Source: Pyricularia pennisetigena (lineage: Eukaryota; Ascomycota; Sordariomycetes; Magnaporthales; Pyriculariaceae). Taken from it: 64,000 nt of DNA. The translations under genes and the position numbers were made by a program. The stretch's first letter is position 1, and each line of letters opens with the position of its first letter. Below the pieces are notes generated by a model, which saw only the letters and a list, made by a program, of their open reading frames with translations, was not told the origin of the DNA and made no database searches. The stretch covers positions 4,016,176 to 4,080,175 of the forward strand of contig NC_043742.1 of the NCBI RefSeq assembly GCF_004337985.1, read 5' to 3'. Positions 10,885 to 22,338 of the stretch are shown here, in pieces.

Positions 10885-11385
10885 ATGCCAGTCTGGCGTC
10901 AAGCAAGTGCAGGAGACATTCCTGGTCTCCTCCAAGTCAGCGGTGTGGTGCATCCATCCCTACCAGAAAGTGACTGGGTCTACAAAGAGCGCATACAGCT
11001 CTTTCCGGGTGGCTGTTTGGTATTAGTCGACATCGAAAAGGCCAAAGTTTGCGGCTACGCCATCTCCCACCCCATCCGTCAAAACAGGGCACCTGCACTC
11101 GACAGCCTGCTAGGTCAGATAGAACATGACGCAGACCAGTACTACATCCACGACGTTGCGATTCTGCCAGAGTTCCGCGGGCAAGGTCTAGCAGACGAGT
11201 GCATCCATACATTGCTTGCTGTTGGAAAACAGTACAGCAGTACGTCCTTGATTTCCGTCTATGGTACGCAGCATTTCTGGGCTCGGTTTGGATTTGTGCG
11301 TGGTGCGGTTGACGAGGTCATGGTGGAAAAGTTGCGCGCTTATGGTGAAGATGCTGTCTACCTCATTCGAGAGAATAACAATTGA
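10885..11385 (+). CDS. GNAT-family N-acetyltransferase
   Basis: Single exon, 166 residues, a complete GNAT domain. Motif A, which binds the acetyl-CoA pyrophosphate, is visible as IHDVAILPEFRGQGLADECI (R/Q-x-x-G-x-G/A as RGQGLA). It is followed by a strand and HFWARFGFVRG, the usual motif B region. The start at 10885 gives the standard W-R-x-A-x-x-x-D first strand (PVWRQASAGDIPGLL). It lies 231 bp after the serine hydrolase on the same strand. Substrate (amine of a metabolite, or protein) unknown. Confidence 0.85.
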   Translation: MPVWRQASAGDIPGLLQVSGVVHPSLPESDWVYKERIQLFPGGCLVLVDIEKAKVCGYAISHPIRQNRAPALDSLLGQIEHDADQYYIHDVAILPEFRGQGLADECIHTLLAVGKQYSSTSLISVYGTQHFWARFGFVRGAVDEVMVEKLRAYGEDAVYLIRENNN

Positions 11386-11823
11386 TAGCAAATGTATGTT
11401 CGTCAACAAGCTACCGACGTCTATGCTCAGTCTTGGAAGGGCGCTCTTAAAACATGACATACGGTCGGCGGTCATCACTCTCGCTGTCGAGAACGGGCAT
11501 TTCAAAGCATGGAATTGTGTGTGGTACACAGCGCTTGTTTGACGAAAGTACGGAGCAGCGTGACGGTGTTTTTCTTCTTCCTTGGCTCTCTCCACATGAA
11601 TGCAAGTGGCAAAGGATGGTCTTCGGGTTAGGGTGACTACAAACTGTGGGCGGTAAACGCGCGGGGCCCAGGGACAGCCTGAAGCGATGCCTGCCCCACC
11701 AGTCTACAGCGCCAACTGAAGCCACGGCCGACAGCGACCAACATTGCAAACAATCAACACGCATACCGTCGTCGCCAACTTTTCTCCGAACATTGCGACG
11801 GCGACGCAGTCGCTTCCAATAGC
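11386..11823. other. Intergenic region, no gene seen
   Basis: Short spacer between the acetyltransferase and SRP54. It holds the 3' end of one and the presumed promoter of the other. No repeat or RNA gene is recognised. Confidence 0.6.
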
Positions 11824-13478
<1,655 letters not shown>

Positions 13479-13947
13479 AACCTTTGCAGCCGTTGTTCGA
13501 GTTCAATCTTTGAATCCGTTGACCTTCTCCACAAAAAAAAAAAAAAATCAGGACGGTTGCTTTGACCTCAGCTTGAAGTGATGATACTAATTTCGAATGG
13601 GAGAATGCATGGCGCTGGAGTTTAGGAAACATTGGCATCGAGGGTTAGAAGGTTGAGATGCCGCAACCCCTCAGAGCGTAGCCTGTGCTACTTTAGCTGA
13701 GTTCCAGGTTCATGGATTTAATCGGGCTGCTTGACGTGGGAGGCTTGAGGGTGCATTGTTTAATGGGCAATCTGTGCTCGGTTACCTCGTGCCCCTCGGC
13801 AAATAATCGCCAACAAAAAAAGGCCGAACCTCATACAGAGCAATCAGCATGTTCGTCTTATGTATTGACGTTGAGGGAAAAAAAAAAAAAGGGCTATTTC
13901 CACTCAAATCCTTCCAGACTACCAAAGTACGAACAAGTTGTTAAACA
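13479..13947. other. Intergenic region, no gene seen
   Basis: 3' flank of SRP54 and 5' flank of the secreted cupin-like gene; short A runs at 13532-13546 and 13879-13890. Nothing else recognised. Confidence 0.6.
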
Positions 13948-14601
13948 ATGATAACCACATTTTTATATATTTTGTTCTTGAACGCAGTCGCCTGGGGTGA
14001 GGTCATCCCTCTGAACGTCACCGCTCTCTCATCCCGCGATGGTATCTCAGTGATACAATGCTGGCAGCTCGCTTCGATTCCCGAAGAAGCCCGCTCAGCC
14101 ATGAACTACGACTTGGGCGACATGGACATGGCGACATGGTCCATCATCCAGCCGCGCACGACTGTTGGCGAGGCCTGGGCTCCCAATGTTCTGTAGGTTC
14201 TGCCGCATTCGGACCAAGTTGCCTGCGTTGTGCGAATTTGCCCGTTCTGCCGATTTAACATGATGTGGTCTGCTAGACTCACAATGGTCCTCAATGGGTT
14301 GATACGGGTCACGGCGCCAGCCCCTGTTGCCAACGAGTCGTCGTCCACGCCTAGTCTGGCGGTAGATTCGACGGTGGCCGGCTTGCCCGAGACGACGCAC
14401 ACGGCTTACCTGATGCCGGGGTCAGTGGTGTCTTCAATGGTCATCGCAGCGGACATCAAGGCTGTGAGCACAATCAGAGGGCATTTTACCGAGTTCCCGA
14501 GCGATGAAGCGACGGTGCTGGTGCAAATACCATTCCGAGGGGGCAAGGCGCCGGAGCACAAGATCCTCTATGATGGGCAATGCCGCTCGGGCAAGGAGTG
14601 A
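13948..14601 (+). CDS. Small secreted cupin-like protein
   Basis: Exons 13948-14192 and 14277-14601 (donor GTAGGT, acceptor TGCTAG) give 189 residues. The first ~17 residues (MITTFLYILFLNAVAWG) are a signal peptide. The body fits a fungal family of small secreted proteins with a single cupin-like beta domain: QCWQL near the N-terminus, a GD-MATWSIIQP strand, an AP-x-x-LTMVLNGLIRVTAP strand pair, then STIRGHFTEFPSDEATVLVQIPF and a final APEHKILYDGQC. Two Cys remain (in QCWQL and GQC) and could form a disulfide. Function is unknown; extracellular location is inferred from the signal peptide. The family assignment rests on pattern recall. Confidence 0.65.
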
Positions 14602-15358
14602 TGGTATGTGGCATGTGGAGATGAATAATTGTGGTACTATGGTATGTTGAGAATAAGAAGTAATGCCCAGTTGGTTCAACACTCCTATTCAAATGATGAA
14701 TAGCCACTCGAGCATCTTCTCGAGATAATACTTTGGTGGCTATAACAAGGGCAACAGGACATTCACCGTCAAAAGGGTCTCGATCTGAGTATGGTTTTCA
14801 TGCTACTGAGAAGAGCTACGAAGGCGATCTTACAACCTATATTCCAGGGCGCGTCTGAGTCTTGCCAGGTGCTTGCCTCAACCAAACTCAGGCTTACCCT
14901 AATTCTATTGCTTTTTTCTTTTTCTTTTTTTAACATGATGATCCACCACATACATCACTTACAGAATAGTAGTCAGCATAGTCATGGGCCAGATGATGCG
15001 ATTTCAATTTCATTTCCTAAGTGGGTTCGGAGAAAGTCCGAATACCGGCGAAAGCGGCGAGCGATGAAAAAGGAAACAGAACAAAAGCCAGCCCATTCCG
15101 CTCACTATTTGTCGGGTCACACTTGCTATCTCAGAGGGTCTTTGGTGGATAACGTCCTGACCGGCAGGCAATTCCCAGTGGGGCACTCTGCATTCCGGCA
15201 GGCAATGTGTACCGTACCCCCATCGCCAGCGGAACCGACGATTCCTCACGCTGCACAATATTTTTCCACCTCCACCGTCTCTTGATGCTTAACTCTTTCC
15301 CAAATAGACTCAGTGACCAAGAGAAAAAAAAAAATCATTGGCTACGAGGCTTATATCA
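14602..15358. other. Intergenic region, no gene seen
   Basis: Spacer of 757 bp between the secreted protein and the MFS gene. It contains pyrimidine-rich stretches (14909-14931) near the middle and an A-run just upstream of the MFS start. No RNA gene or repeat seen. Confidence 0.6.
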
Positions 15359-17591
15359 ATGGCACCTCCAGCTCCATCCCCGGCTTTGGACGAGTCGACT
15401 CCTCTTCTCAACCCTGATCCTCATCGAGGATCCCCCAAGAAGCAACGTTGGCCAACATGGAGTCCCGCCAACCGTGTTCTCTTGGCTGGTTTCCTGATCA
15501 CTCTTTCTTTCTCCTATACTCAAGTCCCGTGCGTCTTCCACTTTACTTGAATAAACACCAATTAGTCTAGACTCTGTTTTTTTTTAAAAAAAAAAATCTT
15601 TAGATTTCATTATTTATTTTCCCCTTCCTTCTCAGTCCTCGGTTCCTTCTCAAAGGATACGACCTGAGCCAACTTCTGTCCCATTCTACCCAAGTAAGCT
15701 CCGGTGCTAACGAATATTCGCACGAAATGGCGAGCTGGACGACGCAGGATAATCTACATCTTCCGCCAAATGGTTTGCGATGTGTACTATAATGAAGAGC
15801 ATCATTCTCCGCATCAGGAAAAGCATGGAGGAAGAGACCGGTGCGACCGCAACGAGATCGCCGCGCGCACCGCTGCCCAGCTGGCCATCCTAGCGCTGAG
15901 CACGACCCTCTGCGGAACCTTTAACCTTTTCATCTCGGCATGGCAGTCCAAGACCCTGGGGCCGCGGGCTGCTCTGATGATCCAGGTCTTTATTCCTGCC
16001 ATTCGGGTGGCTACCCAGATCTTGGGTGTGATCCTCGGCGGGCAAAAGGGCATCATTACTCTCCAGGTCACGCAGGTCATCACCATCTTTGGGGGGCCGG
16101 TGGGTTACATGTGAGTATTTCAAACCCGACTTTCAAGAACGTGTTTTATTGCGTCATTTTTGTTCTGTGGCAGCTGACCCAAGGTGACTAGACTTATTGT
16201 GAATACCATCGCTAGCGAAGTGGTTGAGCCCAAGCAGCGGACAGCCGTCTTTGGTAAATTGCAGGGCTGGATTATGCTCGGCCAAGCGATCGGCTTTCTA
16301 GGTAGGTTCTACGGCTTCGATTGGCACTCTGATAAATCTCTTTTGTTGACACAATCACGTCCCGCCCCTGTTCTAGTCGGCGGCATGCTGGGCGATTCAT
16401 TTGGCATCAGGCGGCCTTTCGAGACAGCATTCGTATCCTTCCTCATAGCCACGGTTTATGTTCGCCTGTCTATCCCATACCTACCACCAAGCGCCGATGC
16501 AGCGGGCAAGAAGGCTCCAAGGGGTATAAGAGGCTTCTTCGCGCCGCTCAAGGTAATGACACCGCAAAAAGTACGCCTGGCAAACGGACAGGTCAAGAAA
16601 CACTTCGGCGTGTTTTTCTTATGCTGCGGCGTCTTCATGGGGGTGGTACGTCTTTTCTGGAAGCCTGGGTGGTACTGTTCTGAGAACCCATGAAAGTGTT
16701 TGTTGACATCCAAACTGGACACAGCTAGCTACTGGTTATGTCACAACACTCGTGCAACTATACGCAACTAATGCATTCGGTTTCGATCAATCCGATAACG
16801 GGCGATTGACTTCGGCAAATGCACTCATCAGAGCTATCTTCCTGACCTTCATGTTCCCCAAAATCATCGATTCGGGTAGGAAATGGTTCATCAAGGCCTC
16901 AGCTACTCAGCCATCGGAGGTCGACACCCCGCCTCTTGAGCTGCCGACAGAGCCGAGAGTGTTCGATGCTCCAACAGGGGTCCAAGGGGAGGATCAGCCG
17001 CCAGAACCCATGGCTCCTGCGCCTGTGGAAGACACGGCTGGATGCGGTTTCGACCTGTATTTCCTTCGCTGGAGCCTGCTTGTCGACGCTGTTGTCACAT
17101 CTGTTTCGGCGTATGCGACCGAGGGTTGGCACATGTACATCGGTGAGGAAATTCCATTAAACTGTCTGACAGATATTCTTGCTGACAGGAATAACTGGGC
17201 CAATAGTGGCTTGCCTCCTACCATTTGCTTCAGGAACCGCGCCCGCTGCCAAAGGTGTCATCACGGAAATGTGCCCGTCTTCTCAGCGTGCTGACGCGCT
17301 CGGAGCCATCACAATCGTCGAGAACATCGCGCGCCTTTCGACTCTCAGTCTTTTTGGCTTTGTGTTCTCCGCTCTATCTGAGATTGGCCAGGCACATCTC
17401 ACCTTCTTCCTGAATGCGGTATGTGCGCTCAAGAAATGGCTACAGTTATTACCTAGCCTGGATTTTGACAATCTTTGTTTTGCCAGGCCGTCGCTGTTCT
17501 CGCCATGATCGTATTGCTGTTTTCTCATTTTCCTCCGCCGAATAGCAGACTTGTCGAAAATGAAACGGACGATGACCTTGGGCGCGACTGA
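15359..17591 (+). CDS. MFS-family membrane transporter
   Basis: Seven exons: 15359-15528, 15748-16110, 16192-16301, 16377-16645, 16725-17142, 17189-17418 and 17487-17591, all phases consistent, 554 residues. About twelve hydrophobic segments in two halves with a long hydrophilic central loop (~SGRKWF to VEDTAG). Landmarks: NRVLLAGFLITLSFSYTQVP (TM1), IIYIFRQMVCDVYY with the fungal C-D-x-Y-Y, a TEVVEP-like ASEVVEPKQRTAVFGKLQG stretch between TM4 and TM5, and GPIVACLLPFASGTAPAAKG in the C half. This belongs to a fungal MFS group of unknown substrate. The first intron is long (219 bp) and contains a T/A homopolymer; a tempting internal exon there breaks frame and was left out. The 46-bp intron 17143-17188 is unusually short but has good splice sites. 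Confidence 0.85.
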
Positions 17592-17774
17592 GGATGTACA
17601 ATTCTGCGCGACGCGAACACAACTAGAGGTTCGACAGCATTTTAGAGCTGCTTACATACGACTAGTTTCGACAGGTTTCTATTTGTGAAGCCTATTAATC
17701 CTATTGTTTTAATTTTAGACGCAGCTAACTTCTAAATCGATGCCCGCTGGCTCAGACCTGCTTGGGTTGATTCG

Positions 17775-18743
17775 TTACCATCCTCTAACCGCCAGCTTCT
17801 CCGACGGCTGCATGCTATCGCAATTTATCCCGACCATGGCCTCTCCCAGCCCGGTGCTATACTCGGCAAGCTTCTTTGCGTCGCGGAAGTGCGTGGTGGC
17901 CTGCACTATGGCCTTTGCGCGCTTGGCAGGGTCACCCGACTTGAAGATTCCGCTGCCGACGAAAACACCATCACAGCCGAGCTGCATCATCAACGCTGCG
18001 TCGGCCGGCGTAGCAATTCCACCGGCCGCAAAGTTTACTACCGGCAGGCGTCCCAGGTCGACTGTTTGCTTCAACAGCGTAGGGTCGCACTCAAGCTCTC
18101 GCGCGATGGCCCGCAGCGCCGGCATGCCACCCTCGTTTAGCGCAGCCTTGGCCCTTGCAATGTCGGCCTTGAGCGTTCGCATGTGGGTCACGGCCTGGAC
18201 GACGTCTCCCGTACCGGCCTCTCCCTTGGTGCGGATCATGGCCGCGCCCTCGGCAATCCTCCTCAGGGCCTCGCCGAGGTTTCGGCAGCCACACACAAAG
18301 GGGACAGCGAAGTCGGACTTCTCAATATGGTATTTCTCATCTGCAGGCGTCAGAACCTCGCTCTCGTCGACATAATCGACCTCGAGGGACTCGAGAATTT
18401 GGGCTTCGACAAAGTGGCCAATACGGGCCTTGGCCATGACGGGGATGGTGACGGCCGCCTTGATCTCGCGAATCATTGCCGGGTCGGACATGCGGGCGAC
18501 GCCACCATCGCGGCGGATATCGGCAGGCACACGCTCGAGGGCCATGACGGCGCAGGCTCCAGCCTCCTCGGCGATGCGAGCTTGCTCGGCGTTGGTCACA
18601 TCCATAATGACACCGCCCTTGAGCATCTGGGCCAGACCGGCCTTGACGGCGAAGCTGGGGATGTTGGACGTGCCGTTGCTGCCATTCGTGGCGGGTGCGG
18701 GGTGGCCGTTGCCACTGCCGTTCGTGGAGGTTGTCGAGGCCAT
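17775..18743 (-). CDS. PDX1: Pyridoxal 5'-phosphate synthase, synthase subunit
   Basis: Forms PLP from ribose 5-phosphate, glyceraldehyde 3-phosphate and ammonia delivered by PDX2 (deoxyxylulose-independent vitamin B6 route). Single exon, 322 residues. Highly conserved TIM-barrel motifs: [17 protein letters not shown] with Asp48, [24 protein letters not shown] with the substrate-imine Lys105, and [10 protein letters not shown] with the second catalytic Lys173; phosphate loops [13 protein letters not shown] and GVFVGSGIF. The N-terminal ~30 residues are a low-complexity Ser/Asn/Gly/Thr extension, common in fungal copies. Divergent partner PDX2 begins 1.57 kb away. Confidence 0.97.
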   Translation of the reverse strand: MASTTSTNGSGNGHPAPATNGSNGTSNIPSFAVKAGLAQMLKGGVIMDVTNAEQARIAEEAGACAVMALERVPADIRRDGGVARMSDPAMIREIKAAVTIPVMAKARIGHFVEAQILESLEVDYVDESEVLTPADEKYHIEKSDFAVPFVCGCRNLGEALRRIAEGAAMIRTKGEAGTGDVVQAVTHMRTLKADIARAKAALNEGGMPALRAIARELECDPTLLKQTVDLGRLPVVNFAAGGIATPADAALMMQLGCDGVFVGSGIFKSGDPAKRAKAIVQATTHFRDAKKLAEYSTGLGEAMVGINCDSMQPSEKLAVRGW

Positions 18744-20312
18744 GTTTGATATGTAAAATGAGGTATGTGCACTGACAAAGATTCAGTATCTTTTTGTTTG
18801 TCTACAACTCTGGCATGAAGGTTGCTTGCTACAGATCAAGTGGAATGGGGAGGAAAGATTCAGAAAAATGAGGGACGCTTGGGAGACAATTTGTTCTGGC
18901 GGCAATGGGTTCCTGGGACCTAAAGAGTCAGAGGGAGAAAAAAAATATCATCCCGCCAGGACCAATGAACCCTGCATCGATCGTGGTTGCCGGGGCCCCG
19001 CTCTTAGTATACGGCAGAAAATGCACCGGAGCGTATTACATAGAAAGTAAGTTGAGGCATTCCGCGCGAGTTATACGTTGTGGGGTCACGGAACTGCTCT
19101 TACTGCATGGCTAGCTTACCAGCTTGCCATGTACTGAGGGGAATTTTTCTTAGGGAAGGAGACGAAAAAAAGAAAAAAAAAAGTCTAAAACCCAACGCGG
19201 GACGAAGTGGCGGAAATGGTGACCATCATCGGACGCACATCAGGGATTGGTGCTTTGGCCTACTTGGCTTGAAAAATCAGGGCCCCGATTCCCGCCAGTC
19301 GGCGCCTGCTCTCACGTCAAAGAAATCGTGGGAGTCATATCGATTGCTATGCAAGAAGAAATATTTTCTCGATCGGGGAAGGGTCTAGAATCAACTTTTT
19401 TCCGGCTGCTAGTCCACCAACCATGATGGACGGACGGCTCGGCATCCCTACGCACAACGGTTGAATGATTAAATTCTCTGAGCAGCAAATGTTTGTTCTT
19501 GCGGAATACGGCCGTCGGAATACGGGCTATTTGCCCCGTCATATACAGTTACACACCGTACGGTGAGGGCTATCGTCTAGGAACCGCGGGTCTAGCATGC
19601 ACAAAGGAGGATTCCGAAGCCGGATTTCTAATCACGACTCGTAACATTCATTACCCGACTCTGGCTTCTACATGGCTTAGATGGCACACGCCCTGTGGTG
19701 CACGATCAAAATTGCTCAGGTACCTCTTAATGGCGGGGTGACATGATGATTTGAATAGTGCATCATCTTGCACTGGCTCTATCCCCGTGTTCTCGGTTCG
19801 CATATTTGCTTCTTGTTTTTTGCCCCCTTGCTATGTACCTTTGACTTGGTTACCCATCGCAGATCGACCTTGAAGGCCTTTAGCGGCCGCACTTGACTCA
19901 TTTCTGTTTCCCTTTGCCGGTACAAGCCGCCAAGGTCAGTTTTGGCCACCCCAACACCCTTTCATGCAGCATTTTCGTAGCGCATCTGGCTCTTGTCATC
20001 CAAAGGGCGCCTGCATGGTCAAACAATAACTTGGCCAAGACATTCTGAAAGACCATTCTTTTTTTCGGCAGGACGTAGCGCATTTTCTATTTGCCTCGGG
20101 GCTCTTGTCTCTTTTGATAACATCTCCTGCCGTGCATCCACCGGCTAGTCCGACCCCGGTCCTAATTGACTAGCAAAGACAGCTGCATTTTTTTTTTTTT
20201 TTTCATCATAATTGGGTGTTTTCTGCATCGACCACGAAGAATCCCCTTGCATTTTACCCACAGCTAGCGGTGTTTATTTTTATTATTATTATTTTTAAGC
20301 AAAATTATACCC
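18744..20312. promoter_or_regulatory. Shared divergent spacer of PDX1 and PDX2
   Basis: 1,569 bp between the start codons of the two PLP-synthase subunits. The arrangement allows co-regulation. No specific binding site is assigned. It contains T-runs near PDX2 (20188-20203 and 20276-20297) and no convincing gene. Confidence 0.5.
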
Positions 20313-21160
20313 ATGACGCAGATGAAAGTAACAGTCGGCGTCCTGGCACTCCAGGGCGCTTTTGAAGAGCACCTGAAGTTGCTGCAAAGGGCGACAACCT
20401 TGTTCTCAAGCCGTCATGGCACCGCCAAGCAAATCCCCGAGTTCGAATTTCTCGAGGTCCGAACGCCGGACCAGCTGGCCCGGTGCGACGGCCTCGTGAT
20501 ACCGGGTGGTGAAAGCACCACGCTAGCGTTTGTGGCCAGGCAGACCAACCTGATGGAGCCCCTGAGGCATTTTGTCAAGTATGTTTTGTTCCTCTCTTCT
20601 TTTTCTGTTGCCCCCCCTCTCCTCTATTTTATCTTTTCCTCGCCGAGATTAACAACCTGAAAAACAAAACAAAAAGGGTCGACCGCAAACCAACCTGGGG
20701 TACCTGCGCAGGCCTGATCCTGCTCGCAGACGAGGCCACGGGCGCGAAAAAGGGCGGCCAGGAGCTCGTGGGCGGCCTGCACGTCCGCGCTCACCGCAAC
20801 CACTTTGGTCGGCAGGTGCACAGCTTCCAGGCCGATCTCGATCTGCCCTTCCTTGACGGCAAAGCTGGCTCAGGTTGCAGCGAGGGTCATGATTCCGCCG
20901 CGGCGGCGCGGCCTTTTCCTGGCGTCTTCATCAGGGCGCCCGTCGTCGAGACCATCTTGTCCGACGCCGCTGCGGGCGACAGAGATCGTGTAGAGGTGTT
21001 GGGGACCGTGGCGCGGGGTCAGGATCAGAATGACAAGGACATCATTGCAGTCAGGCAGGGCAACGTGTTTGCCACGAGCTTCCACCCGGAGCTGACGGAC
21101 GATGCGCGGATACATCTGTGGTGGCTGGAGCAGGTGGTTGATAGCATGCAAGGGAGGTGA
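20313..21160 (+). CDS. PDX2: Pyridoxal 5'-phosphate synthase, glutaminase subunit
   Basis: Class-I glutamine amidotransferase that hydrolyses glutamine and channels ammonia to PDX1. Exons 20313-20578 and 20677-21160 (donor GTATGT, acceptor AAAAAG) give 249 residues. Motifs: VGVLALQGAFEEHLKLL at the N-terminus, LVIPGGESTT (oxyanion loop, ~62-70), nucleophile WGTCAGL (Cys99) and the His-Glu pair in SFHPEL (His225, Glu227). It contains a Gly/Ser/Ala-rich insertion after FLDGKAGSG, as in other fungal copies. A second Met lies three codons in; either could start. Head-to-head linkage with PDX1 matches the linked pairs known in yeast (SNZ/SNO) and Neurospora. Confidence 0.96.
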
Positions 21161-21649
21161 CATGTCTTTTATGCCTTGGCTCTTTTTTTTCTCTGGACTG
21201 CCCAACGGAAATCACGATTTGCTATTGCAAGCATCCATAGGCATAGCTTCACATGCATATAGACACGTCTTTCTTCTTTCTGCTCTGCTCTCCTGTTCAT
21301 CTTATGAACCCCACCAACCGAGAGCTGCTTGTTAGATTTTCTTGATCATTTGTGATTGGAATGCTAGTGATCATCTAGCGTCTCTATAAGCCTGTGTATA
21401 TACATTCAATATGAGACGCAAAAGATTGGTCTCATAATTCTCCCCAAAGACGTGACTAAGTTCTTGTTGCTAGGCTCACACTGGAGCCCCAAAAAGAAAG
21501 AAAATGGCGGTCGGAATGTGGGTATATTGTAATAAGAACAAAGGGGAAGAGAAAAAAAGAAAAAAGAAAATAGAATGAAGCGTCTCCGTCATTCAACCCC
21601 GTCAAGCGAGTCATCTAATCCAGATGCCCTCGCCGGCTTCTTCCCCTCT
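21161..21649. other. Intergenic region between convergent genes, no gene seen
   Basis: 3' flanks of PDX2 and the small secreted protein. Purine-rich stretch (A/G) at 21498-21577. Nothing further recognised. Confidence 0.6.
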
Positions 21650-21873
21650 TCACCGAACGCGATAGCACTTAAAGGACTGGGCCTTGTTGGCCCAGCCGAT
21701 CTCTGGGTCGTCGAGATCGGTGTAGACGCCGCTGCATTGCAGGCGGTCACCCCAGTCCCTGTCCTCGCCGGGCCGTACGCTGCAGTTTGGATTGCTAAGC
21801 AAAACGAGAGAAACACGCTGGTTAGTAACTACGAGCTGTATGTGGGACTTTGTCTACCCCAGGCGGGCGCCTG

Positions 21874-21915
<42 letters not shown>

Positions 21916-22338
21916 CGAACGACAAGGCTTACTTGTATATGGTACACTCGGTCACTCCCTGGTCGCCGATCTGCATCGTGGACAGGCCGTCACTCGTCCC
22001 AGGTGGGAAGTCGGCGCGAATGTCATCTGTATGTGTGTGTGTGGAAAGTGATCAAAAGTCAGTAAAAGCCAGAGTAGCTGCTGGAGATATTCAGAAGGGG
22101 GTGAGAGGGAAGCGATAGGCTCAGGGCAGTGTCGGTGATTCAGGAGGATCAAAAACGCACGGCAAGTGTCCCATTGAACCTCGTAACGTTTCTTGTAGCC
22201 TGTAAATGATTTTCCAGACCAGCCCTCAAACCAGGCGTCTGAGGCTGCCGTGGCCCTGGTGACGCTCTCGACCGGTGCGGCAGTCACGGTGCTCGAAAAA
22301 GCAGCAGCCGTGGCCACGAGTATAGTGAATAGCTTCAT
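21650..22338 (-). CDS. Small secreted cysteine-containing protein
   Basis: Exons 22338-22161, 22026-21933 and 21794-21650; phases fit and give 138 residues. Residues 1-~20 (MKLFTILVATAAAFSSTVTA) form a clear signal peptide. The mature part holds Cys in WDTC, TECTIY, PNCSV, LQCSG and FKCYRVR, so five Cys, most probably partly paired. Other visible blocks are IRADFPPGTSDGLSTMQIGDQG and RPGEDRDWGDRLQCSGVYTDLDD. No enzyme motif is seen. Size, secretion and Cys content fit an effector-like or cell-surface protein, but that role is inference. The second intron (21795-21932) contains a 38-bp T tract on the + strand. Confidence 0.72.
21876..21913. repeat. Poly-T tract of 38 bases inside an intron
   Basis: Uninterrupted T run on the + strand (poly-A on the sense strand) in intron 2 of the small secreted protein gene. 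Confidence 0.9.

Noticed and set aside
15637..15694. Possible extra exon in the MFS gene (after TTCTCAG, before GTAAGC)
   Set aside because: Good splice sites, but it breaks the frame into IIYIFRQMVCD; skipping it restores the expected TM1-to-TM2 sequence.
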